From a virus: a DNA stretch of 35,132 nt. The stretch is from IMG/VR virus record IMGVR_UViG_3300032160_000652, positions 1 through 35,132 of that record. The stretch is one strand, 5' to 3'. The notes under the pieces are model-generated. The model searched no databases. It worked only from the letters and a program-made list of their open reading frames with translations, and was not told where the DNA came from. The position numbers and the translations under genes were made by a program. The stretch's first letter is position 1. Every line of letters begins with the position of its first letter. Shown here in pieces: positions 22,058 to 30,003 of the stretch.

Positions 22058-24321
22058 GCGCCCTCGGTGGCGAGCGGCATGACGGTGCCGCGGTTAAGCG
22101 ACACTTGTTTGAACAGCCCGTCAACGGTCGCCCTCGTCAGAACGCCGCGCGGCATGTTTTTGAAGTCGACAGTCACGCCAGCCGAGCCCTCGACCTTTTG
22201 CGTGCCTCCGCCGACAAGCCCGGATCGCTTGGCGTGGGTTAGGAGATCGAGCGGTGTCAGCGTCGCCGGATGCGCCGCACGCTCACTCGCCGCGGTGTCG
22301 GCATCCAACATTTGCTTTTGTTGGCTCTCGCGGAAGCGCCTCGCCGTGTCATGCCCGAGGCCGCCCCAATCGTTATAGATGGCACCGCGAGAAGCGCCCG
22401 GCGGAAGTATCCTGCCGCCCTGCCATGCCGCATTAGGATCGCCGGACGAGCCCTGATCGGTCGCGCCTTTCAACCTGTTTGATCCGGCAAAGACCTTATC
22501 CATGCCGGCTTGCATTTTCGGATCGTTGCTCGGTCTGACTTGGCCGCGGTTCAAGGGGCCGTAAAAACCGCCGTAGAGCAAATCGTGCAAGCTCTTATGT
22601 TTGCCCATGCTGTCATAGAGCGCGCTCCGGTTCGCGAGGGCCTCCATCGGGCCGGCCGGATCGCGCGCATCCTCCGACGCCAAGACACCTCTCAACGTCG
22701 CCGCTAGTTTCGGGTCTCGCTTTACTTCCTCCGCCATGCCGGCGCGCTGATCTTTGAGGAAGGCGGCACCGCCGGCGCCGGTCTGCTCGCCCTTGAAGCG
22801 ATCCTCGAATGACGCGGCAGCATTTGGCGGAGACGGCAGGCCGGTGTCACCTGTCGCGCCTGCGCCGCCGGTGCTGCCACCAGCGCCAGCGCCGAGGCCA
22901 CTGCCACCGCCGACGCCGCCGGCGCCACCGCCGAGCGACGCCATCTTTTGATAGTCGTACCAGTCGCGCATGCCATCGAAGACGCCCTTGCGCGTGCCGG
23001 TCTCGGTGCCTTCCATCACCGGCTTTTTGATCGCGTCGAGGCCGCTACTGCCGCCGCCGGCGGGGATGACGATCTCGCCCTTATGGACCGCGGCGAGCAT
23101 GTCATCGGTGACGACGCCGCCGGCTGCGAAGCCCGGAATGGCCGGCGCTTTATCGCCGCCGAGAAATTTGCCGAGGGCTCCATAATCAACGAAACCGAGA
23201 CCGCCGGTTGCAGCCCCCGCCATGATCTTACCGGCCGACATGCCGTGCCCCGCGAGCCATTTGCCCAAGGCGGAGCCGTCAAACAAATTGTTAAGCTCGA
23301 CCACCTTGGTGATGGCGGCAGTCGCCGCGAAGCCGATCTCCGTGAGCGACTGCGCGAATTTCCCGAGGCTGGAATTGTCGATCGCGGCGAATAGCTCTTT
23401 GAGACTACCGATCAGCGGGCCGCGGTTAAGCTCGATGAACTTTTCTGCGGCATCCGATGCCTTCGTGAAGGAGGGCGCGAGCGAGTCGCCGAGCATGTCG
23501 GCGGTGCCGCCAACGGCGGATTTGAGCAAATACATCGACTCGGCGAGCGCGGTGCCACGCTCCTTCCAGCCGGCCGCCATTTCGCCTTGTGCTTTTTTGT
23601 TCGCGGCGACGAGGCGCGCCCATTCTGCATCCGATAGGGTCGCAAACTCCTGAATGATGCCGAAGGCCGCGAGGTAGCTCTTTTTCATCGCCACCGTATC
23701 GGCTTCGAGCCCGCTCGCAGCATGGATGTGCTTGAGCCCTTCGAGGGCGGCCGTCATGGCGTCGGTATTGTCCTTCGCAGCGCGCACTTGCGCGCCGATC
23801 GCCTGAATGCCGGCGTCATGCTGCGAGATGAAAAACTCCGCCGTGGTGCCGACGCCGCGCCGAAACTCCTCCATATTTTTTGCAAACAAACGTAAGCCGG
23901 CGTTCATCGCATCCGGGCTTGAGCCGATGCCGGTCGCGAGCGAGTCAAGCTCGCGGAGCTTCTCAGAAGTGAGCCCGGTCTCGCGCCCGAGCCGCACGAG
24001 CTTTTGCGTGGTCTCGCCGAAGGCTGTAGTCGCCTTGACCAGCGCGGCAACCGCGGCGCTCACCGACAGGATCGAGACGCCGGCGGCCATCAACGCCGGC
24101 GACAGCACCGATCGCGTACGGTCGGCGATTTGCTTCACGCTCTGATCGAGGCCGGTATATGCCTTTGTTTGGTCGCGGACTTGCGCGGTGTTTGTCTGAT
24201 GCGCTTGCTTTGCGGACTTGGAAAAGGCGTCCAGCGACTTCTGCATGCGCAGCATCGCGGGCGAAAAGTTGTCCTGCAACTCCGCCACAAGGCGCATAAC
24301 GTCGTCTTCCGATGCCGGCAT
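22054..24321 (-). CDS. Tape measure-like tail protein with hydrolase-like segment
   Basis: This 755-residue protein has GGAG before its ATG. An N-terminal helical part (SPAMLRMQKSLDAFSKSAKQ) leads into hydrophobic stretches near residues 70-90. A motif typical of tape measure proteins follows near residue 400: FAAGGVVTDDMLAAVHKGE, then IVIPAGGG. A Gly/Ala/Ser-rich linker (residues about 465-490) is next, then a domain with ASEDARDPAGPMEALANRSA and LLYGGFYGPLNRG. This resembles the Glu and N-R positions of SleB-like cell-wall hydrolases. The C-terminus reads VTVDFKNMPRGV. It is distinct in sequence from the protein at 5626. Confidence 0.78.
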   Translation of the reverse strand: MPASEDDVMRLVAELQDNFSPAMLRMQKSLDAFSKSAKQAHQTNTAQVRDQTKAYTGLDQSVKQIADRTRSVLSPALMAAGVSILSVSAAVAALVKATTAFGETTQKLVRLGRETGLTSEKLRELDSLATGIGSSPDAMNAGLRLFAKNMEEFRRGVGTTAEFFISQHDAGIQAIGAQVRAAKDNTDAMTAALEGLKHIHAASGLEADTVAMKKSYLAAFGIIQEFATLSDAEWARLVAANKKAQGEMAAGWKERGTALAESMYLLKSAVGGTADMLGDSLAPSFTKASDAAEKFIELNRGPLIGSLKELFAAIDNSSLGKFAQSLTEIGFAATAAITKVVELNNLFDGSALGKWLAGHGMSAGKIMAGAATGGLGFVDYGALGKFLGGDKAPAIPGFAAGGVVTDDMLAAVHKGEIVIPAGGGSSGLDAIKKPVMEGTETGTRKGVFDGMRDWYDYQKMASLGGGAGGVGGGSGLGAGAGGSTGGAGATGDTGLPSPPNAAASFEDRFKGEQTGAGGAAFLKDQRAGMAEEVKRDPKLAATLRGVLASEDARDPAGPMEALANRSALYDSMGKHKSLHDLLYGGFYGPLNRGQVRPSNDPKMQAGMDKVFAGSNRLKGATDQGSSGDPNAAWQGGRILPPGASRGAIYNDWGGLGHDTARRFRESQQKQMLDADTAASERAAHPATLTPLDLLTHAKRSGLVGGGTQKVEGSAGVTVDFKNMPRGVLTRATVDGLFKQVSLNRGTVMPLATEGA

Positions 24322-24486
24322 TTTTTAAGGCTCCAATCTCGCGACCTAGAGTGCGAGACCTCAATCAAAAAGTTGCGGCGGCCTCGACACCTTGACCCCT
24401 ATGCCATCAACATGCGCAACGGCGGGGAGGTGCTTTCTCGCTGTCGGACGGGCCGCCACGCCCTCAAAGCTGCCGTGCGCATTCGC

Positions 24487-25374
24487 TCAAATCCTCGCGG
24501 CAATCGGGTTCGTGCGATCCAACAAAGCTTGTTGCCTATCGTGCATCCTCTGCCGGATTCGCATTCTCAAGATCGCGCTGGCGCGCGCGTCGAGGACGCG
24601 ACTGCGTATCTTGTGCGCTTGCGCGCGGTCGTGCATTGCCTGACGCGCTCGCGTGCGCGCGATCGCGTCTGACACCGAGAAGCCCGCAGCCGGGAGCGGC
24701 GCGACTTCTGCGGCGCCGATGCCGGCCAGCGCAAAGATTGCGTCGGGCACCGCGCAATCGCCGCCGCGCATCCGAATCGTCGAAAGCTGGTCAGCGGGGA
24801 TCGCGCACAAAGACGCCTCAAGCAAGGTCCATCGCGTCGCCGTAAAGGTGAGATCATCGTCGAAACGAATGCGATCGACTTCGGGATCGATGACGCGCCC
24901 TTCGGCATCTGTAATTAGCCAAGTCTCGACTCGATAACCGGCGGAAATTCCGGCGATCTCACCGCGCTCGACCATGCCCGCGGCTTTAATGCCCTCATCG
25001 GTCTGAGAGAATCGCAGCAAACCACGCAACTCGTTCTTGCCGCTGCTGTTGGCCGTAATCCAACTGCTATCCACTTTGCCCAAAATTCCGAGGGCGTTAA
25101 ATTGGTCATGCGAGTTGAGCACCGGAACGCCGCCGGTTTTGATGCGCGAAAGGTCAATGGCATCAGCGGAAATTTTCAAAATTTCGGTGCCGTAAAATCT
25201 TTTCACCGGCGAGCCGACCGAAAGCACGGCCTCGACGGTGTGCTCTGTTTTGTCAAAGGTCATGGGCCGTGCGAGCAACCGAGTTGCGGTGTCGCCGAAC
25301 GGCAATTTGGTGGCGCTTCGCGCCGCCGCTGCCGCCATCAAATCCAGCGTTAGTTTGCGTTCTTTCGGCGTCAT
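24487..25374 (-). CDS. HK97-family prohead protease
   Basis: The 295-residue protein has the catalytic pieces of the HK97 prohead (S78-type) protease: His in PVLNSHDQFNALGILGKV, Ser in EIAGISAGYRVE, and the following strand LLEASLCAIPADQLS that matches the family L-x-E-x-S-x-x-x-x-P-A signature. It would cleave scaffold and capsid N-termini in the procapsid. The C-terminal 80 residues are Arg/Ala-rich helices, beyond the usual protease length, perhaps a scaffold-like tail. It is coupled to the coiled-coil gene upstream by ATGA. No capsid or portal gene lies beside it, which is unusual. Confidence 0.82.
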   Translation of the reverse strand: MTPKERKLTLDLMAAAAARSATKLPFGDTATRLLARPMTFDKTEHTVEAVLSVGSPVKRFYGTEILKISADAIDLSRIKTGGVPVLNSHDQFNALGILGKVDSSWITANSSGKNELRGLLRFSQTDEGIKAAGMVERGEIAGISAGYRVETWLITDAEGRVIDPEVDRIRFDDDLTFTATRWTLLEASLCAIPADQLSTIRMRGGDCAVPDAIFALAGIGAAEVAPLPAAGFSVSDAIARTRARQAMHDRAQAHKIRSRVLDARASAILRMRIRQRMHDRQQALLDRTNPIAARI

Positions 25375-26312
25375 GACGCGACCTCGTGCGGCACATTGAC
25401 CAGATAAGCTGGGCCGCGATCGATCTGCTCAAACGCGCTGTGCCGTACCGGCTCGCCGGCGCCCGGCGCCGGCTTGGCGCTCGGTGCCGCTCCGGCATCG
25501 GCGTCGAGATCAAGACAGTCCGCCGACGAGCGTGGCTTGTGCGGCCACGAGCCGTTTAACTTTTGGCAGCGCGGATCATCCAAACCGCAAGCCGCACCAT
25601 ATGCGAGTGCGCGTTGAGCGGCGCTAGGCGGCATTTGGCAAACAGTAAATTTTTGCCCGAGCATGATGAGGTGCGCTGACGTCGGGTCGGCCCAACACAA
25701 GTGCCGTAAAGCAAAAAGTCTCTGCTGCGTCGGGGCCGGCGCCGGCGTTACCGCTCGGATCGGCGCGGGCTCGGGCGCCGTGCGCGGGATTTTCTCGCGG
25801 CCTTCGTGGATCGCCGCGCATGCGCCACGCAAATCGGGCATGCAAACGGCGAAAGCAAGTTCAAGTTCAGAGCGAGCGTTGCTCAAGTACCGCGAGATTG
25901 CGCCGGCATCGAATCTCATCGCGCCGAGCTTTTCCAGATCGGCGCCGAGGCGACGCGTCGCGTCCATCCATGCCGGAATCTGCGCCTCTATCGCATCGAC
26001 GATTCGCGCGAGGTCTTTTGCTGCATTCTCACGCCCGATGCGATCCCGTTCGCTGGCAATGCGGCGCTCGACGTCGGCGCGCTGCGTCGCGATCGTCGCG
26101 AGCGCAGCGTCGAGCCCGGCCAGTTCATTCGCCGCACGGCTCACGCGCTCGCCCGCTGCCTTGCCGGCCTTCGCGTCGGATAGATCGCCCTTGAGTAAGA
26201 TCGCCTGCTGCGCGGCCCGCGCGGACTCCAGTTCGGCTACCGCCTCGCTGTGCCTCGCGGAAAGCGACTCGGCACGCTCGCTTAATTCGGCGAGGATTTG
26301 CTCGTTTTGCAT
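25371..26312 (-). CDS. Coiled-coil phage protein, 313 aa
   Basis: I start at ATG 26312 (MQNEQILAELSERAESLSAR); the frame upstream has no protein character. Residues 1-110 are heptad-rich coiled coil. A helical middle follows, then a Pro/Ala linker (TPAPAPTQQRL) and a C-terminal part with four cysteines in a 45-residue span (HLCWADP, TVCQMPP, AACGLDDPRCQKL), possibly metal- or disulfide-bound. It is coupled to the prohead protease, so a scaffold or head function is plausible. The layout recalls the coiled-coil protein at 8786. Confidence 0.65.
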   Translation of the reverse strand: MQNEQILAELSERAESLSARHSEAVAELESARAAQQAILLKGDLSDAKAGKAAGERVSRAANELAGLDAALATIATQRADVERRIASERDRIGRENAAKDLARIVDAIEAQIPAWMDATRRLGADLEKLGAMRFDAGAISRYLSNARSELELAFAVCMPDLRGACAAIHEGREKIPRTAPEPAPIRAVTPAPAPTQQRLFALRHLCWADPTSAHLIMLGQKFTVCQMPPSAAQRALAYGAACGLDDPRCQKLNGSWPHKPRSSADCLDLDADAGAAPSAKPAPGAGEPVRHSAFEQIDRGPAYLVNVPHEVAS

Positions 26313-26420
26313 CGGAATGATCTGCCAAAAGGTTGCATGGCGAAAACTAGCATCCTGTCGGCGATCGGCGTGCACGCGTGGCCGCATGGTTCATTGGGTT
26401 TCCGGTTAAATTTTGCGGTG

Positions 26421-26666
26421 ATGACAGCAATTTTCGAGCGCACCGAAGCTGCGGTGCGAATTCTCATGTTGTTCATAGAGCAAAAGGCGAGGCCGGGACA
26501 TTTCTTGACGGATCACGTTAAGCGGTTTGCCGATGGCGCGGTTCCCCTCGCCGACTTCAAAGCGGGTTGCGACCAACTCATCAAGCTCGGCTTTATTAAG
26601 AAAACGGAGCAGGACGCCGTTGTCCTCACCAAGGAAGGTTTTTCAGCTTCCCTCGCTTACCGCTAA
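26421..26666 (+). CDS. Small winged-HTH-like protein, 81 aa
   Basis: The product MTAIFERTEAAVRILMLFIE continues with FLTDHVKRFADGAVPLADFK and IKLGFIKKTEQDAVVLTKEG. The pattern helix-helix-helix-wing, ending in a beta hairpin with LTKEG, is that of MarR/winged-helix type domains. A GTG just upstream (26418) is an alternative start. It is the only plus-strand gene in 22-32 kb and is convergent with the next gene, ending five bases away. It could be a regulator. Confidence 0.62.
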   Translation: MTAIFERTEAAVRILMLFIEQKARPGHFLTDHVKRFADGAVPLADFKAGCDQLIKLGFIKKTEQDAVVLTKEGFSASLAYR

Positions 26667-26670
26667 GTGA

Positions 26671-27372
26671 CTACCTGTCACGGCACGACGCTCTGCGACG
26701 AAACCAAGTCGCGCGGCTGATGCCTTCCGCCTGCCACGGGCGAGCGCGGGATATGCTTCGCCCCTCATATTGCTCACGCGGCTTTCTGCCGGCAGCACGC
26801 CGCGCTGCCGCCTTCGCCGCCGCCTTGCGGCGCTTATGTGCCGCCTTGCGCTGCTCCGGGTTGCTGTCAGTTGCGCCGATCGTGGTGAGCCCGAGCAAGG
26901 TGCGCTCGGCGAGGTTGATATTAAGCTCCCACGCAAGCTCGTCGGCCTTCCAGCGCCGCGATTCTGCGATCACGTCCTCGGCGATCTGCTCCGCATCGGT
27001 CTCGGCGCACCACGGCGCCCAAGCCGCTGCCCATTTGACGATGTAGCCGCCGACTTCGCGGATATGATGGGCGGCGACCAACAAGTCATGCTGCCCGCTG
27101 TCATCATCGGGCAGCAACGGTGCGCCGTATCTGTATTCAAAGACGCGTTCCAGTTCCCGCAGCCGGACTGTCATAAGAGCATGCAACGGTCCACGGCGGC
27201 GGCGCTTGCCTTCCCAGGTGTACCGCTTCGCGATCGCCTTGAGCTTTAGGCGGACGGTTTCAGGATCAGGGCGGCGGCGAGCTTGAGCGGCGATCGCTGC
27301 GCGTTCGCGAGCAGCGGCGGCCTTGGCAGCGAGGATCGCGGCGATCTTTTGCTCGCGGGTGCGGGGTATCAC
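26671..27372 (-). CDS. Basic phage protein with C-terminal HTH-like motif, 233 aa
   Basis: The frame starts at GTG 27372. The product is Arg/Ala-rich at both ends, with a conserved-looking centre (HIREVGGYIVKWAAAWAPWC). The C-terminus has ISRARPWQAEGISRATWFRR, a motif that recurs at the ends of alphaproteobacterial phage proteins in the form rpW-x-x-x-GiSR-x-TWyRR and looks like a short DNA-binding helix pair. A role in replication initiation or DNA maturation is possible but unproven. It follows the zinc-ribbon gene by 15 bases. Confidence 0.7.
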   Translation of the reverse strand: MIPRTREQKIAAILAAKAAAARERAAIAAQARRRPDPETVRLKLKAIAKRYTWEGKRRRRGPLHALMTVRLRELERVFEYRYGAPLLPDDDSGQHDLLVAAHHIREVGGYIVKWAAAWAPWCAETDAEQIAEDVIAESRRWKADELAWELNINLAERTLLGLTTIGATDSNPEQRKAAHKRRKAAAKAAARRAAGRKPREQYEGRSISRARPWQAEGISRATWFRRRASCRDR

Positions 27373-27387
27373 GCGCTGCCGCGCCGC

Positions 27388-27549
27388 TCATGACGCGTTC
27401 GCTTTGCGGCGGCGCGCTGCCCAAGCACGCAACGGCTCACGGCCGGCGACCATCGGGTGCGCGCGTCCGCATTTGCCGCACCTGAGCTTGTCGATGTCGG
27501 CCAGCCACACGGCCACGGTGCCGGTATGCCCACACGCTCGGCATTTCAC
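27388..27549 (-). CDS. Zinc-ribbon protein, 53 aa, GTG start
   Basis: The frame is closed by a TGA upstream, and the first start codon is GTG at 27549, which overlaps the stop of the HTH gene (GTGA). It encodes VKCRACGHTGTVAVWLADID, then KLRCGKCGRAHPMV, with two CxxC knuckles 18 residues apart, and a basic tail. This is a complete four-Cys ribbon. Its GTG start and short length make it easy to miss. Confidence 0.75.
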   Translation of the reverse strand: MKCRACGHTGTVAVWLADIDKLRCGKCGRAHPMVAGREPLRAWAARRRKANAS

Positions 27550-27917
27550 GTCGAGCCGGGTCGGATACCGCTTGACCTCAACCGGATTGCCGTTGGCGTC
27601 TCGCGCTCCTCCGCCGCCGCGCGCTCATGGCGCCCCCTCCGCGTCTCAACATCGCGCAAAAGCCGCGCGAGCGAGATCAACCAAATGCCGCCGACACAAA
27701 TGCCGAGTGGCTTGCCGATGTCGTTGGCCTCGACGCAACGGCGTCGCGCCGTGTCGCTACTCGCACCAAGGATCGTCGCCGCTTGATCGCTGGTCAAAAT
27801 TTCGCCGCCGATAAACGCATCGACCCAATCCCCGGCGCCGGCGGCCGATCGCGCCAGCCGCGAAGCGACCTCGGCGGCGAGATCGTGATTGTCGATATCG
27901 TCAAGTTTTTGGTTCAT
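27546..27917 (-). CDS. HTH protein, 123 aa
   Basis: The central part (GEILTSDQAATILGASSDTA, then RRRCVEAN) is a short HTH of the excisionase/MerR-like type, followed by a strand pair (KPLGICVGGIWLISLARLL). The N-terminal 40 residues are acidic and helical. The C-terminus is Arg/Glu-rich. It overlaps the upstream gene by 17 bases and is coupled to the zinc-ribbon gene. Likely role: a DNA-binding regulator in the packaging or late operon. Confidence 0.66.
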   Translation of the reverse strand: MNQKLDDIDNHDLAAEVASRLARSAAGAGDWVDAFIGGEILTSDQAATILGASSDTARRRCVEANDIGKPLGICVGGIWLISLARLLRDVETRRGRHERAAAEERETPTAIRLRSSGIRPGST

Positions 27918-28221
27918 CGGCTGCGGTGATAGCCTGCAACATCAACAGCGTCGCGGTGATCTCGGCGGCCACGAGCCGGCTTTCGGCCTCAAACGCGGCC
28001 TTGAGTTCGGGCGCCGATGTCGGTCTGCACGCCGCAACGCGGCTCGGATACTGTTCGATCATAAGCGCAAGGCGCGCGATGCTGCGCGCTATCGCATCGC
28101 GCCCGGCACCGGGCTCGCATATCGCGAGCAATCCCTCCCAACGTCGCTGCGACGCGTCAAAGGACGCGAGTTCATCAGCCATCACGCGCCGGATATCTGC
28201 TTCGGTGTAGGTTTTTGTCAT
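27901..28221 (-). CDS. Hypothetical protein after small terminase, 106 aa
   Basis: The product, MTKTYTEADIRRVMADELAS, continues as an all-helical protein (FDASQRRWEGLLAICEPGAG, LALMIEQYPSRVAACRP). It overlaps the stop of the small-terminase gene by one base and the next gene by 17. No domain is recognised. It is probably cytoplasmic. Confidence 0.66.
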   Translation of the reverse strand: MTKTYTEADIRRVMADELASFDASQRRWEGLLAICEPGAGRDAIARSIARLALMIEQYPSRVAACRPTSAPELKAAFEAESRLVAAEITATLLMLQAITAADEPKT

Positions 28222-28706
28222 CAGCGACGCGTCTCATCGGCGGCGCGCTCCGCGAGGTGCTTCCCCTCGGCAAGATCACCGAGAATTTGATAGATCGCGC
28301 TGCGGAGGATTTCCTCGATCTCCGCTCGCGTCCGACCTTCGCACTCGTCGGCGTGCTTGCCCGGTATCGTCAACAGTTGTTCGCGCAACACCAAAATGGC
28401 GCGTTCGAGATGTTTTTGTACGATGTCAACGTCGCAAAGTCGGCCGGCGGCTAATTCGTTACGGAGCGCCGCGGCCTTGGTTTGCTGCACGGCAAGTTTG
28501 GCGCGCTCGGCGCTCAAGTCCGCGCCGCTGTTTCCGGTTCGGCCGGCACTTCGTTCGCGCAGATGCTTCAACACGCGTTTGCGGCACTCGTCGAGATCAA
28601 AGCCGCCATCCGCCTTCCGCTCGATAACGCCGTGAGCGAGATAATCGCCAACGGCTGCACGCGTGCAGCACAGATGCGCCGACAAAATGCTCGTTGTGAT
28701 TTTCAT
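28221..28706 (-). CDS. Terminase small subunit-like protein, Nu1 type
   Basis: This 161-residue protein has an N-terminal HTH-like stretch (LSAHLCCTRAAVGDYLAHGV, then IERKADGGFDLDECRKRVLK), the usual opening of Nu1-type small terminases. A helical core follows (ERAKLAVQQTKAAALRNELA). It would recognise phage DNA for packaging. The large subunit is missing from its neighbourhood: the next genes are small HTH and zinc-ribbon proteins. The ATG follows the TAA of the upstream ORF without a gap. It differs in sequence from the small terminase at 168-836. Confidence 0.75.
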   Translation of the reverse strand: MKITTSILSAHLCCTRAAVGDYLAHGVIERKADGGFDLDECRKRVLKHLRERSAGRTGNSGADLSAERAKLAVQQTKAAALRNELAAGRLCDVDIVQKHLERAILVLREQLLTIPGKHADECEGRTRAEIEEILRSAIYQILGDLAEGKHLAERAADETRR

Positions 28707-29003
28707 TTACTCAAACTCCGATTTGCATACATAAAGGCCATAGGTTGCATTTCTTATCAGTTCTACCCCTGCGTTCGCACGCGACCCGCGAAGGATGGTG
28801 CCCCTCGGGAGAACCTTTCCCCTATTGCGGGCGCGTTGTTTGTTTGATCGCGATATCGCTTTGCGCTCACGCTCTGCGGCTCGATACCAGCGAGGATCAT
28901 GAACACCGATCGGCTTTCGATGCGCGCGATGACAGCCATTCAACAGAGATAGGCATGGCTGCACGCGGATCAAATAGAAGGAGCCAGCCGAGCGCAGGCC
29001 CAT
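28707..29003 (-). CDS. Hypothetical basic ORF, 98 aa
   Basis: The frame begins one base after the stop of the DUF3102-like gene and ends directly before the terminase start (TAAATG). This packing favours translation. The product is Arg-rich with a plausible middle and C-terminus (RRWY-free segment ERERKAISRSNKQRARNRGK, then NATYGLYVCKSEFE). No family is recognised. Confidence 0.45.
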   Translation of the reverse strand: MGLRSAGSFYLIRVQPCLSLLNGCHRAHRKPIGVHDPRWYRAAERERKAISRSNKQRARNRGKVLPRGTILRGSRANAGVELIRNATYGLYVCKSEFE

Positions 29004-29004
29004 T

Positions 29005-29676
29005 CTATTGCAGCATAGGGCGCGGGCGTTCCTTTTGCTCGATCAAGGACAAAAGCTGGTCGGTCAAAAACCTGACGCGTGCCGCAAAGGCATCGTCCAC
29101 GACAAGCTCTCCACAGGTCACCGAGTTAACTAGATCGGCGACCGCTTTCTCGACCTGCGGCAAGGCAAGCGATTTAACAGGCGACGGCTCGACCGCATCG
29201 ACGAGGCGAAGCGGCTCCTCTGCGATAGCGGGCCGCGCGAGGTGCTGCGGTTCCGGCTCCTCGGTGGCTTCGTAGTAGGGCACGACGACGCGAGCCCGCT
29301 CCGCCTCGACCTTGACCTTGATAAATCGCGCCTCTCCGCGCGTCATTTTAGGATGGATGGTTTTTGTTGATACCGCTTGCGCAAACGTCCCATCCGGCAG
29401 TTTCGTTAGCTCATACAGCGTGCCCCAAGCAGCCGGCAAAAGCTGCACATGTGCAGCATCGGTGAGCCTCGGGTCATCGGCGATCTTCATTAGCCGTTGG
29501 GCCGTCGATGCCGTAAACGGCAGGTCATCTTCGATCATTTTCAGGAACGCACCGCGTGCCAACGCTCGTTTGGCCGCCAGCAGCAAGCCACCTAATTTCA
29601 GAATTGCTCCGACCGTTTCCTTGTGCGCTGTTTTGATGCGCGCAGCCCATTGCGCGCGTGTCTTCGGCTTCGGCAT
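29005..29676 (-). CDS. DUF3102-like phage protein with internal palindrome
   Basis: GGAGGG lies six bases before the ATG. The 223-residue product opens RAQWAARIKTAHKETVGAIL with the family run KLGGLLLAAKRAL, then LPFTASTAQRLMKIADDPRL and HVQLLPAAWGTLYELTKLPD. These match the DUF3102-type proteins common in phages, thought to be DNA-associated. The C-terminal half is variable. A perfect 16-base palindrome overlaps the AAHVQ codons. A chimeric paralogue with a different palindrome at the same place lies at 32683-33204. Confidence 0.76.
   Translation of the reverse strand: MPKPKTRAQWAARIKTAHKETVGAILKLGGLLLAAKRALARGAFLKMIEDDLPFTASTAQRLMKIADDPRLTDAAHVQLLPAAWGTLYELTKLPDGTFAQAVSTKTIHPKMTRGEARFIKVKVEAERARVVVPYYEATEEPEPQHLARPAIAEEPLRLVDAVEPSPVKSLALPQVEKAVADLVNSVTCGELVVDDAFAARVRFLTDQLLSLIEQKERPRPMLQ
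29442..29457. repeat. Perfect palindrome GCTGCACATGTGCAGC inside DUF3102-like gene
   Basis: Sixteen bases with no spacer, within the codons for A-A-H-V-Q, twelve bases before the conserved P-A-A-W. The paralogue at 32683 has a 20-base palindrome of different sequence at the matching place. Confidence 0.9.
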
Positions 29677-30003
29677 GCGAGACCCTCCATAAGCGTTCGG
29701 ACGCGCAAAATGGCGCGTTCGGTCGCTGGCTAAAACGATGTGGAATGTGGATCGAGGAGGGGCCGAGATGCCGACGCCTAAGTGCGACGGGCGCTCGTGT
29801 CGCCGATCTTAGCCCGCTCGCTCGATCCGGGGCCTTGCTTTGCCATGCCTAGTGTGGATCGAGGCTAGCTCGATCCGACGCTGATGGAAGTCCAACGGCC
29901 GCGCGGTGTCAAGCACCATCGAAGATGAGATCGACGAGAGCCCGGAGAATTACCGCACTGCGTTTTTGCTGCGCGCCGAGCAGGCGAAGCGCCCTTGGCG
30001 CAC
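29677..30003. other. Intergenic stretch with dyad, upstream of DUF3102-like operon
   Basis: This 327-base stretch holds no supported gene. It contains the dyad GGATCGAG-gctag-CTCGATCC (29856-29876) and the word GTGGATCGAGG twice (about 29747-29757 and 29854-29864). These may be operator sites for the minus-strand operon that starts at 29676. I see no clear promoter boxes. A weak plus-strand frame (29658-29852) looks non-coding. Confidence 0.45.

Noticed and set aside
24322-24486. Small gene between the prohead protease and the tape measure-like gene
   Set aside because: No frame in these 165 bases has a start with a ribosome site and a plausible product.
29658-29852. Plus-strand ORF of 64 codons opposite the DUF3102-like start
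   Set aside because: It has no ribosome site, an odd composition, and overlaps the 5' end of a supported gene.
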